Positions 21,223 through 31,694 of a stretch of 59,734 nt of DNA are shown one piece after another. How positions within the stretch are numbered: position 1 is the stretch's first letter; the number at the start of each line of letters is the position of its first letter. The stretch lies in contig WTXI01000225.1 of NCBI GenBank assembly GCA_022376515.1, forward strand, positions 1-59,734, written 5' to 3'. A model generated the notes under the pieces. That model was not told the origin of the DNA. It did no database searches and saw nothing but the letters and a program-made list of their open reading frames with translations. Source of the stretch: Lactifluus volemus. Taxonomy: Eukaryota > Basidiomycota > Agaricomycetes > Russulales > Russulaceae. The translations under genes were made by a program, and so were the position numbers.

Positions 21223-22096
21223 CAAAGCACCAAGAGCGGCACAACCAGACCCAAGGTCCCCTTGGTGCCCATTCCCCCAAAACAAAGCTATGCCCCGTAT
21301 TCGACGATCGCCCTAGATCTGATCACAGACCTCCCAGAATCCCAAGGCTATGATAGCATTCTGACAATCACGGACCATGACTGTAGCAAGGCAGCCTTTT
21401 TCATCCCCTGTAACAAAACCATTGACAGCGAGGGAATTGCGAAGTGCTATGCCAAAGAAGTGTTCCCCCACTACGGACCCCCAAGATGGGTAATCTCAGA
21501 TCGCGACCCACGTTTCGCCTCCAAATGGACGAAGGAGTTGTGCAGACAATTGGGGATTGATCAGAACATCAGTACGGCATACCACCCCCAGACAGATGGC
21601 CAATCGGAACGAACGAATCAGTGGCTGGAGCAGTATTTGCGCGTCTATGGAAACTTCCATCAGAACGATTGGGTCAGCTGGCTACTGTTGGCGCAATTTG
21701 TGCATAACTCGTGGCTCAACGAGACAACAAAACAAACACCATTCGATCTGCTTATGGGACACACCCCCACTGTGTGGCAAACGGAAAAGGAAGGCAAGAT
21801 GCCAGCGATCGAGCGGCACAAAGATTATCTGATGGAAAAACGTAACCAAGTGCGCCAGGCAATACAACGGGCGCAAGATCTCCTCCAGAAGCGGAACATG
21901 CGAAGGATGGGCAGACGGGCCTATGAACCTTTCAAGGAAGGAGACCAAGTTTGGCTAGATGGGAAGAATCTAAAAACGTCACACCCCTTCGCCAAATTAG
22001 CCCCAAAACAATACGGCCTGTTCCCAGTGGTCCAGGTGATTAACCTGGTGGTTTTCAAACTGAAACTCCCAGATCAGTGGCGTCAAAAACGTGTCC
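21223..22096 (+). pseudogene. Integrase fragment of a third gypsy pol family
   Basis: The plus strand encodes the integrase core from just after the zinc finger (TKSGTTRPKVP). It has the catalytic blocks TDHDCSKA, ISDRDPRFAS and TDGQSERTNQ, then the GPY/F-like KQYGLFPV and LKLPDQWR, and is then cut by LTR-D at 22097. The sequence is clearly diverged from both G and H integrases. It is open throughout but has neither N-terminal domains nor chromodomain. It could belong to the LTR-D family, but the boundaries do not prove that. Confidence 0.85.
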
Positions 22097-22612
22097 TGTT
22101 ACGGCTCGACTAGGGCCGGGTCCCAACTAGGGTTCAGGTGGTTCTGGTCTCTCCTAAGACCTAGGCTCAGGGTTACCCAAGGTAACGACGTGCAGAGCCC
22201 TGTGGTGTTGTAGCACAACCACCAAGCTTCAGTAGCCTTATTAGGGCGTGTAAGAGGGAAAGAGAAAGAGGGGGGAGGAGGAGAGGAGAAGTTCTGTCTT
22301 TCAGGAGAGGGGAACAAGTCGATTCAGGTTAAAGCCGAAGCTGGGGTACAAGCTACCAGCTGAGGCCTACTTATACAATGTATGCTAATTGTTCTACCAA
22401 ACTAGGGTGGACAATAAGCAAGGAGTCAAGACAATAGAACGCGAGAACAATAGAGACTCGGAACAATAACACTGGACTAACTGGGACAGACAATAGCGCA
22501 ATCAGAACAATAGAACAATCAGAACAATGGAGACCATGTGGACGGGACGTCATCAGGATGAGTAAGCGGGTTAGGAAAGCATAAGGTCCGATGCGTCCTG
22601 CATTCCGTAACA
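22097..22612 (-). repeat. LTR-D copy D-2 (most complete)
   Basis: The copy is 516 bp with inverted termini TGTTACGG and CCGTAACA. In sense, TATAAGTA (22368-22375) is followed 33 bp later by AGCTTCGGCTT (22332-22342). The outer flanks (TGTCC left, CTGGG right) do not match. It separates two unrelated pol/gag fragments and has the opposite orientation to D-1. Confidence 0.85.
22411..22528 (-). promoter_or_regulatory. Cluster of eight ACAAT sites in LTR-D
   Basis: ACAAT occurs at 22411, 22431, 22447, 22463, 22490, 22507, 22515 and 22524, often as GAACAATAG, upstream of the LTR-D TATA box in sense. AACAAT/ATTGTT is the core site of HMG-box (Sox-like) regulators. The role is inferred. Confidence 0.45.
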
Positions 22613-24604
22613 CTGGGTCATCAGCACCCCATTGAGCCAGCTCCCGCAGGTTGTTGAACTTGTGTCAAGGCTCAGAGGGGCCTTGGCGCACGATGGTGCT
22701 GTGATAGTGATCGAGGAGGGCTGAACGTGGCACTAAGCCTCAGCACGACGGGGATCACACAAGTTCTTCCTTTGGCTTTACTATAGAGGAGAGCGTCGCG
22801 CTGACGGATGCACTCTACTGTATTGTCAAAGAAGAGGTCAAGGGCAATCACAAGACGAGACTAAGTCTTGGACGACAACGGTCAGGAGGTCTGACTTGAA
22901 GGGGGCGAGAGGGTTCAACTAGTCTGATTGCAGACGAAGCGAAGTCTAAGGAGACAAGCTACAACGGACCGGTTTATATACTCCTAGGGTGTGATGCTGA
23001 GTCATAGAGTCCCAGGCGTGTCACAGCGTGACACGCCTCCTAAATAATATATCGTAGATCGAACGGAGAAACTACGGAGATCTACGGAGATACTTCGGAG
23101 AGATCCAGAGATCTGTATCGTACATGGAAAGATCCGAAGATCCGTATCGTAGATTGTCTCGGAACAACGCGAAAAAGATACCCACCGTCACGTGGGGTTA
23201 ATACATAAGCAGATCACGTGCCAAACCGTAACAACTTGTTTATGTAGGTTCCCAAGTCGTTCCCCTGCATTTTTAGGTCCAGCATTTGTCCCAGAGCAGC
23301 CTCCCGTTCTGTCACATCTCGATATTGATGGACAAACGCGGCATTGAAATTCTCCCAGACAAGAGCCGAGTCCGGGTCAATGCCATCAGGGTCTGTTGGG
23401 TCGCGTCGAAACGCCCTGACCCCTCTGCTTATGGCGGCAAATTGTGCATGCACCCATTGGTTAACGTCTGGTCCCACCATGAGACCCATCGCAGTAAGGC
23501 AGCGAAGATAGGGGTTTGCCATGGTCTCATGGTTGTGGTTGAGTTCCCAATAGATGTTGAATGCCTGAATGAAGCGTTGGAGGTCATTCCTTGCCCCAGT
23601 AAAGATGCGAGGGGGTAGGCCTCTCAGACCTGCATGGCCTTGGGGTTGTTGAGGTTGCTGGGTGGCGGCCTGAGCTGCTCCTCCGCCCCCACCTCCACCT
23701 CTCCCACCTCCGCCTCCACCTCCGCCTCCACCTCCACCTCCCGGGTGTCCCCCACCCGAAGGTCCTCCTCCAGATGATCCAGAGGAGCTGGCTCTGACCG
23801 GGACAAGGGCTGTGAGGGCTTGGGTGGCCCTCGCATATGCCGCTCTGTCTACTGGCCCAATGAGCGAGGGGTGTGGTGTGATAGGTGGAACAGGGATGTT
23901 CACAAATGCGGGGGCATCAATCAGCATCCCTGACTCTGGATCGCTGACCATGGATACACTTGATATGGATTGGTCCATTGGCAGCTGAATCGTGGGTATT
24001 TGTAACGGTGGTGATGATAATTGGGGAGTAGGTGCGTGAAGAAGTTGCTGAAGACTTTGTGTGGATGCTTGCAGCGGGGGTTGTAGCGGTTGAATAACTG
24101 GTTCTAGTACTTGTTCTGGTTGCTGATATCGAAATCTGGACCCCGCCGATGATGCGCTGCGATTAGAGCCGGTGGGCGAAGGTACTGGCAAGGGTACTGG
24201 TGTCAATGTGTGTGTCGCGTGGTCTGGGTGTTGCGGATCGCTCGGTATATACCAGCCTAATCCCAACACTTGTCTTGCAAGTTCTGGTATGATGTTCTCT
24301 CGTTTAGAAGCGTATACTTCTTTGTCTGGGGCCCATGCAATAGAATACCACTGGTTGTTGAGAAATTCAACAGTCTGTGACGCTCCGTCAGGAGCGTTGA
24401 TTCAATAAGAGTTCTTCTTGGGGTTCTCAGGGTCGTTGTGCCAATATGCACTTCCAACTATATGCGGGGCGAGGTCTGGGGCGGTGCGAGTGGTGACGAG
24501 GGTCCAATACCCTGGCTGTTCGGTCCAACCAACTGTTATCGACGCCGTTCTGTCTGTTTCTGGTGCACACTCCTTCCTAGACTCTTAGGAGGAGTGGGGA
24601 AGGG
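22613..24604 (-). pseudogene. Gag of a divergent H-related family (I), interrupted by solo LTR-B
   Basis: The frame reads from the primer site at 24605-24615 leftwards. Its N-terminal domain resembles that of H gag (TVGWTEQPGYW, FLNNQWYSIAWA, LGWYIPSDPQHPD). A linker, a Gly-rich run near 23690-23750 and a capsid-like region (IFTGARNDLQRFIQAF, NQWVHAQF, GTYINK then FNNLRELAQWGA) follow. A TGA at 24402-24404 replaces a Trp codon conserved in H. Solo LTR-B (22663-23233) splits it, and LTR-D cuts it at 22612, removing knuckle and pol. Its LTR is the 874-bp LTR-A subfamily at 24617. Confidence 0.82.
22663..23233 (-). repeat. Solo LTR-B copy B-3
   Basis: The copy is 571 bp with target duplication ACTTG (22658-22662 and 23234-23238) inside gag I. 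Its palindrome at 23014-23038 has changed at both arms together (GGCGTGTCAC and GTGACACGCC), keeping the symmetry seen in the other LTR-B copies. Confidence 0.93.
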
Positions 24605-24616
24605 AGCTTCAGCTTA

Positions 24617-25490
24617 TGTCTTGGTTCACAGGGACCGTGGCTCGGAGTGAGCTTCAATTGATCAATGGAGGACGCGCAGGCGAGTTCCTGTGAAGGATAG
24701 ACTTGACTGTGCGAACTCTTGGTTCTGTATCACGTGAGGCGGGTAGTACGGACTGGCGCACGCGATGATCGGAGTTACCGTTCCCAAAGAGGATAGACGG
24801 TGGCAGATGGACGAAGGACGATCTGTAAGTTCAACCGCAATGCGGGCGCGAGTGTATTTGGAATGCAAGGGATGCTCGCCTTCCAAGGACACTCATGGGA
24901 GGTTGAACTAAGGTTTGTGCGAAATGGAAGGGAAGGGACTAGACAATCCTTCACCCTCGATTTCGTACAAGGTTCAGAGCGTCTGTGAGTTTGTTTACAA
25001 GGCGTAAACAAGCAAACAGATGTTCTGATTGTGGCGCGAAGGTACCTTAATCAAAGGTACGAAGAGGGGATGCACAAGAAAAAGAGAGGGAGTTTGAGTG
25101 TCAAGCAACAACTGTGATTCTCGACGAAGCTGAAGCTGGGGCTTTAGCTCGTCCATAGAGCCCTATTTATGCATACAGAGGGCCAGCCAACTATCCTACA
25201 AAGGTCACAGTAAAGTAGCGGAGTCAAGACCATTGACTAAGGACCTGAGTCAGTTCTGATGACTCAAGAACTGACTCAGTGCGTCTGACTCAAGATCTGA
25301 GTCAAGAATGCTGACTCAAGATTTGAGTCATGATCCCTGAGTCAAATACACATCCAAAACGGCGATGCACAGCCCCTAGAAGTCAAACAGAGGGGGCTGG
25401 CCAAGGAAAGGGGTCCTAGGTCATAACACAAGTCGAAAAATGGATGGAAAACAGTAAGAAATGGGCCGGGCGGCCCGCATAACCGTAACA
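24617..25490 (-). repeat. LTR-A copy A-5 (5' LTR of gag I), 874-bp subfamily
   Basis: It starts TGTCTTGGTTCACAGG and ends CCGTAACA on the plus strand. The primer complement AAGCTGAAGCT is at 25127-25137 and matches the primer site at 24605-24615. It abuts another LTR-A copy that begins about 17 bp inside, so the I element probably inserted into that copy. Confidence 0.85.
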
Positions 25491-26071
25491 GACCGTGGCT
25501 CAGAGTGAGCTTCAATAATCAATTAATAACGCGCAGGCAAGTTTCTGTGAAGGATAGACTTGACTGTGCAAACTCTCAGTGTTCGTATCACGTGAGGCGG
25601 ATAGTACGGGCCGGCGCACATGATGGTTGGAGTTACCATTCCCAAAGAGGATAGACGGTGGCAGATGGACAAAGGACGATCTGTAAGTTCAACCGCAGTG
25701 CGGGTGCGAGTGTAATTGGAGCGCAAGGGATGCTCACCTTCCAAGGACACTCATGGGAGGTTGAACTAAGGTTTGTGCAAAATGGGGGGGAGGAATTAGA
25801 CAATCCTTCACCCTCGATTTTGTACAAGGTTCAGAGCATCTGTGAGCTTATTTACAAGGTGTAAACAAGCAAACAGATGTTCTGATTGTGGCATGAAGGT
25901 ACCTTAACCAAAGGTACAAAGAGGGGATGCACAAGAAAAAGAGAGGGAGTTTGAGTGTCAAGCAACAACTGTGATTCTCGATGAAGCTGAAACTGGGGCT
26001 TTAGCTCGTCCATAGGGCCCTATTTATGTGTACAGAGGGCCAGTCAACTATCCTACAAAGGTCACAGTAAA
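25491..26071 (-). repeat. LTR-A copy A-6, truncated at both ends
   Basis: It begins GACCGTGGCTCAGAG, which corresponds to base 17 of A-5. It runs colinear with A-5 to the GGTCACAGTAAA stretch, where LTR-B of G3 cuts in at 26072. The missing ends are not found in the window in the expected places. Confidence 0.8.
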
Positions 26072-26680
26072 TGTTACAGTTTGGCATGTGATTTACTTAT
26101 GTACTGTTATGGTTTGGCACGTGATCTACTTATGTATTGGCCCCACGTGACTGTGGGTATCTTTTTCGCTTTCTTCCAAGACAATCTACGATACGGATCT
26201 CCGGATCTTTCCGTGTACGACACGAATCTCTGGATCTTTCCGAGGTATCTCCGTAGATCTCCGTAGTTTCTCCGTCTTGATCTACGATATATTATTGTGG
26301 AGGCATGTCACGCTGTGACATGCCTGAGACTCTATGACTCAGCATCACACCTTAGGAGTATATAAACCGGTCCGTTGTAGCTTGTCTCCTTAGACTTTGC
26401 TTCGTCTGCAATCAGACTAGTTGAACCCTCTTCCCTTCTTCTCCTTCAAGTCAGACCTCCTGACCGTTGTTATCCAAGACTTGGTCTCGTCTTGTGATTG
26501 CCCTTGACCTCTTCTTTGACGATACAGTAGAGTGCATCCGTCAGCGCGACGCTCTCCTCTATAGTAGAGCCAAGGGAAGAACTCGAGTGATCCTCGTCGT
26601 ACTGAGGCTTAGTGCCACGCTCAGTCCTCCTCGATCACTAAAGCACACGTCGTGCGCCAAGGCCCCTCTGAGCCTTGACA
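26072..26680 (+). repeat. LTR-B copy B-4 (5' LTR of truncated element G3)
   Basis: The copy is 609 bp in plus sense. The first 33 bp (26072-26104) are repeated imperfectly from 26105, so the LTR has two consecutive starts. TATATAAA is at 26359-26366 and AGACTTTGCTT at 26392-26402. The palindrome is conserved. Confidence 0.88.
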
Positions 26681-27396
26681 AAAGCGAAGTCTCTTAAACA
26701 ACCCTAAACCCTACAAGACCTCTGTTGGTCTTCAAACTGCTAGCTAAGTTCACCCACTCATCACCCAAGTCGACCCTCCACTTGCGAAGGAGCTACGTGC
26801 CCTTGTAAGCGAAGGAAGAGGAAGAACCCCGTCGCACCGTCGCACCCAGAGGAAGAACCCTGTGCCCTACCAAGACCCCAGTCACACATTAGTCATCATA
26901 CCGCGTATAAGGAAACCCCTTCGACTCCCCCAAGAACCCATCACTCCCGTTCCCCCTCCTATCTTTGATCTCTGAGCCCTCCTTCGAGGACCACCGTACA
27001 CCACCCACGCCTTCCACGAATTCATACCAGGAAAGAAGGTACACTACACCCACATTCACGCCCTTCAGCACGAGTGCTTCTGCAAGGAAGACCGTTGCCG
27101 TTATCACACCAAAAGATAGATCCCTCGCACGCACCCGACCATCCAGAAAGACCGCAAGCACCCGAAAGGACTCCCCTCCTAAACAGAGCAAATCTTAGAC
27201 CCTACCTCTTTAGCCGCCGCTTGCGAAGCCAACCAAGAGACCTTACTTTCCATATCCGCCTAGAACTCGAGTGGGTTCATACTGACCTACTCCTCTTCGC
27301 TTCCCTACGTGAAGAAGAACCAGAACTCGTCGCTTTCTTTGAGAATACCATCCACCTCCTTGAACAATATCGCTTCTTCCTCCAACATATCCTCGA
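26681..27396 (+). pseudogene. 5' end of element G3 (primer site and upstream frames)
   Basis: AAGCGAAGTCT (26682-26692) is the primer site, matching the LTR on 10 of 11 bases. The leader and the upstream small frames of the G family follow, including the second frame (RPYLFSRRLRSQ, LELEWVHTDLLLFASL). The first of the small frames is shifted by one extra base near 26888 relative to G1. LTR-A at 27397 cuts the element just before the end of the second frame, so gag and pol are absent. Confidence 0.8.
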
Positions 27397-28271
27397 TGTC
27401 ACGGTTCACAGGGACTGTGGCTCGAAGTGAGCTTCAGTAGTCGATTTAAAGAACGCGCAGGCAAGTTCCTGTGAAGGATAGACTTGACTGTGCGAACTCT
27501 CGGTTCTGTGTCGCGTGGGATGGGTAGTACGGGCCGGCGCACGCGATGGTCGGAGTTGCCGTTCCCAAATAGGATAGACGGTGGCAGATGGATGAAAGAC
27601 GATCTGTAGGTTCAACCGCAATGCGGGCGCGAGTGTAATTGGAATGCAAGGGGTGCTCGCCTTCCAAGGACACTCGTGGGAGGTTGAACTAAGGTTCTAG
27701 GGCGGACGCAGGGTGAGAAGTGGGGACTACTTCTCACAACGCGTTCGTATTAGGGTTCAGGCGTCTGGGAACTAGTTTCACAGAAATGGAACAAGTTCAC
27801 AGATGTCTGATCGTGGCGCGAAGTACCTAGATCAAGGTACGAAGAGGGGATTTACAAGAAGAGAGGGAGATTGAGTGTCAAGCTAACAACTGCTGTGATT
27901 CTGGACGAAGCTGAAGCTGGGGCTTTAGCTCGTCCATAGGGCCCTATTTATGCATACAGAGGGCCAGCCAACTATCCTACAACGGTCACAGTACAGTAGC
28001 GAAGTCAAGACTATTGACTAAGGACCTGAGTCAGTTCTGATGACTCAAGAACTGACTCAGTGCGTCTGACTCAAGATCTGAGTCAAGAACGCTGACTCAA
28101 GATTTGAGTCATGATCCCTGAGTCAAATACACATCCAAAACAGCGACGCACAGCCCCTAGAAGCAGAACAGAAGGGGCTGGCCAAGGAAAGGGATCCTAG
28201 GTCACAACACAAGTCGAAAATCAGACGGAAAACAGTAAGAAATGGGCCAGGCGGCCCGCATAACCGTAACA
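27397..28271 (-). repeat. LTR-A copy A-7 (3' LTR of element K)
   Basis: The copy is 875 bp, close in length and sequence to A-5. The H-type polypurine tract follows at 28272. The left flank CTCGA has no partner in the window, because the other end of K is missing. Confidence 0.88.
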
Positions 28272-28308
28272 GTACCCTCTCTCCTAGGCGCATGTACCAC
28301 CATGCACC

Positions 28309-31149
28309 TCAGTCACCCCTGTCCATGGACTCCCAGTCAAGGTCATCCCAAAGTGCCTCACCTGCATCGACGTCATCCGCGTCATACTCATCCTCGTGAT
28401 GAGCAATGGGCTGCAACTCCCTAGCCTCGACGGGACACTTCCTCCCATAATACTGGTGGTCCGGGAAGACCCGGCACCTGTAGACAACGCAACGTGTATG
28501 GGGGTGGTGACAGTCATGGGAGTAGTGCCCTCTCTTCTGGCAATAGAGGCACTCCCTCCACAAGGGACAGTCTTCGTACTTGTGGTCCACCCCGTCCCTG
28601 TTGCACTTGCCGCAATAAAATGACTTCTTCCCCCTCCTCTTGCGCTTGCCAGTGATTTTCAGAGGGCTGACTCCGGAATCACCACCAGACGGCCCCCCAT
28701 GCGACGGAGACGCGACGATGGGTGAACATAGGCCGTTCCCATCTGCTGCACGTATCCCCTGGAGTTGATGAGAACCGTCACCTGCAGAAGGTTGGGCCCA
28801 GCTGAAGACCTTCCAGGGATCGTAAGGGGATTCGGATCGCAGCGCGTGGGGGTCTCCAGTGACATGACTTCTGGCTGGAACCTCATGTCCGCTGCTAGCG
28901 TCTCCAGGGCTTCCTGGATAGGTGAGAGTTGGGGAGGCGGCGTCAGGCCCGGGAGAGGAGATGGGGTCCTTGGGTGGTATGAGGGGCTGCGGCGAGGCTC
29001 TTGGCGAGGTGAGCGGGTGGTCCTCCTGTATGGTGGAGGCGCTGATCTGAGCTGGTTCTGTTGGGGTGTCCTCGGCAAGGGACGTCTCTGGGAAGGACCA
29101 CTCCCCTCCCTCACAGACCGCGAGGGTGTTGAACGATGAGTCGAGGAGTTGGAGGTAGTCCTCCTCTGAGTTGGGGTATTGGAACGCAAGTTGTAAGGCA
29201 TTACTCATGGAGGAAGAGGTAGTAGGAGTGATGATGGTGCGGATTCGTCTTTTTCTCTTTGCTTTTATCCTTCCTCCCCCTATCGCATTGGGGTTGTGTT
29301 GGTAGAACTCCTTAATGAGTTCTGGAGCCTTCACATTGCCAGCGGGTTCCCAACTATCATGAGCGGGTGAATATCCTTTCCAACGAAGGAGATATTCAAG
29401 CTTTTCCGCCCTCCCTTTCTTGCGTGCATCAAGGATTTGCTCCACCTCATATTCCGGTTCACCTTCCATCAGATCAGGTGGCGGCTCTGTGAAGTTGCGC
29501 CCATGTTCCTCCGTCTCCTTGTAAGGTGTTAACAAGGACACATGGAAGACATTGTGAATGCGCCAGTGTGGGGGAAGCTGGAGGCGGTACACCACTGGGG
29601 AAATGACGTCAATGATGGGGAATGGACCGTATCTTTTTGGCCCCAACTTTGCAGATGGGTACATTGTTTTTAGGTTTGTTCCCTCCAACAACACTTGTTG
29701 CCCCTTCTCGAATGGATGGAAGTGCCTTTGACCCTTCTTTCTCTGGCGTCGTTTCAGCCACAGCTCCTGCACCTTTCTGATGGCATCTTGAGCGCGTTCC
29801 CTGGCCTCCTTTAGCCACACCTGTCTCTGATGTAGCGCAGGGACATTTGTGACCTTTCCAGAGAGGCGAATGATTGGGTTTGCGCCCCACAAGAGCTCAA
29901 AGGGTGTCTTCTTTGTGCTCGCATTTGGCCAGGAGTTATGGACAAATTGAGCGAGAGGAAGAAGGTTTGCCCAGTCATCTTGTTGGCTGCTTCCATAGAT
30001 TTGCAAGTATTGTTCCACCCATTGATTGGCGCGTTCCGATTGTCCATCAGTCTGCGGATGATAGGCAGAGCTGATGTTCTGCGTGACTCCGAGCAGTTCA
30101 CACATTTGGCGGGTGAAGTGTGCAGTGAAACGGGGATCTCTATCCGAAATGACGTGATGGGGACAACCAAAAAGAGGGAAGATGTGTTCCACATAGAGCC
30201 GGGCCACTTCCTCTGCGTCAATTGTCTTCTGACAGGGCAAGAAGAAGGCTGCCTTCGAGCAATCATGGTCCACTATCGTCAGGATTGAGTCATATCCCTT
30301 TGAAACTGGGAGATTGGTGATGAGATCAAGTGAAATTGTCTGGAAGGGGATTGCCCTTCGTTCAACAGTGATTGGCATCAGCGGTGGTTTGGGTTTTACA
30401 GTGTTGGGTTTCGTCATTTGGCAAGTTGCACACCCCTTGACGTAGTTCTGGACATATTGCCGCATCGTCGGCCACCAATAGTCTTCTGACACCTTCTGGA
30501 GTGTCGTAGCAATGCCAGGATGTCCAGCTAAAGCATGATCATGATACTTATGCAAGATCTGTCGCTTAAGATCTCCCTGATCCGCGACTACTGGTCTCCC
30601 TTGGTGCATCCAATGGTGATTTACTGAGTCAAGTGGGTACGAGCGATGCAGCTCTGCAAAGTAGTTCGGTGTGCGTGCTTGCCAATCCCAGACTTGTTGT
30701 TCGAGATCACTGACTTCTGTTGCCCACGCAAAGAGCTTGTCTGGGAGGACAAGGGTGTTTTCGTTGTCATGCTTCCCTTCATCCACCCCTGGTGGCCTGG
30801 ACAGCGCGTCAGCCTTGTTCAGCTTGCCTGGGCAGTGTACTAGTTTGTAATTGTAGTCAGCAAGGTCGCTGAGGTACCTTGCTACACGTCGATTGATTCG
30901 CTGATGTTGCCGATAATATCGAAGGTTATTGTGATCGGTGTGGACAATGGCAGTAAAGGGGGAGGAGAGGAACAGATGTCTCCATCGCCGCAGGCCTCGA
31001 ATCACCGCCAAAAGTTCTCTATCATGGACATCATACCCTCTCTCAGCCTCATTCAACGTTTGAGAGTGGTAGCCCACTGGACAGAGTCTTTGTTTGTCGT
31101 TTTGCTGATAGAGGATGGCCCCAGTGGCATACTGGGATGCATCTACCTC
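28309..31149 (-). pseudogene. 3' half of H-type pol (element K): RNase H, integrase, chromodomain, zinc-knuckle tail
   Basis: A single uninterrupted frame of about 945 codons starts inside RNase H (EVDASQYATGAIL). It carries the RNase H core, integrase finger (HDHALAGHPG, CATC) and catalytic D, D, E blocks, then the GPF module. The chromodomain (YEVEQILD to WKGYSPAHDSWEP) is followed by a basic patch, a linker of about 150 residues, tandem knuckles (CGKC-x6-H-x4-C, then CLYCQKRGHYSHDC, then further Cys) and an acidic C-terminus ending SMDRGD. This is the best-preserved tail in the window. The 5' part is removed where LTR-B of G2 begins at 31150, so it cannot act alone. Confidence 0.92.
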
Positions 31150-31657
31150 TGTCAAGGCTCAGAGGGGCCTTGGCGCACGACGTGTGCTTGAGTAATGCAA
31201 GGAGGGCTGAGCGTGGCAACCAGGCTCAGCACGACGAGGATTACTCGAGTTCTTCCCTGGCTTAACTATAGAGGAGAGCGTCGCGCTGACGGATGCACTC
31301 TACTGTATCGTCAAGGGAGAGGTCAAGGGCAATCACAAGACGAGACTAAGTCTTGTATTGACAACGGTCAGGAGGTCTGACTTGAAGGGACAAGAAGGGA
31401 AGAGGGTTCAACTAGTCTGATTGCAGACGAAGCGAAGTCTAAGGAGACAAGCTACAACGGACCGGTTTATATACTCCTAGGGTGTGATGCTGAGTCATGG
31501 AGTCCCAGGCATGTCACAGCGTGACATGCCTCCTAAATAATATATCGTAGATCGAACGGAGAAACTACGGAGATCTACGGAGATACCTTGGAAAGACCCA
31601 GAGATAATCACGTGCCAAACCGTAATACATAAGCAGATCACGTGCCAAACCGTAACA
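31150..31657 (-). repeat. LTR-B copy B-5 (3' LTR of G2)
   Basis: The copy is 508 bp. Its AAGCGAAGTCT at 31430-31440 matches the G2 primer site on 11 of 11 bases. The first ~30 bp in sense occur twice, followed by a deletion of the GATC-rich segment present in B-1. Confidence 0.92.
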
Positions 31658-31694
31658 GTGCCTCCCTTCTCAAGGGCGCTGTGCCACCAGCGCC

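Noticed and set aside
31145..31155. Start of the 948-codon K pol frame
   Set aside because: The apparent first codons come from LTR-B of G2 and use TTG. The real protein begins upstream of the truncation.
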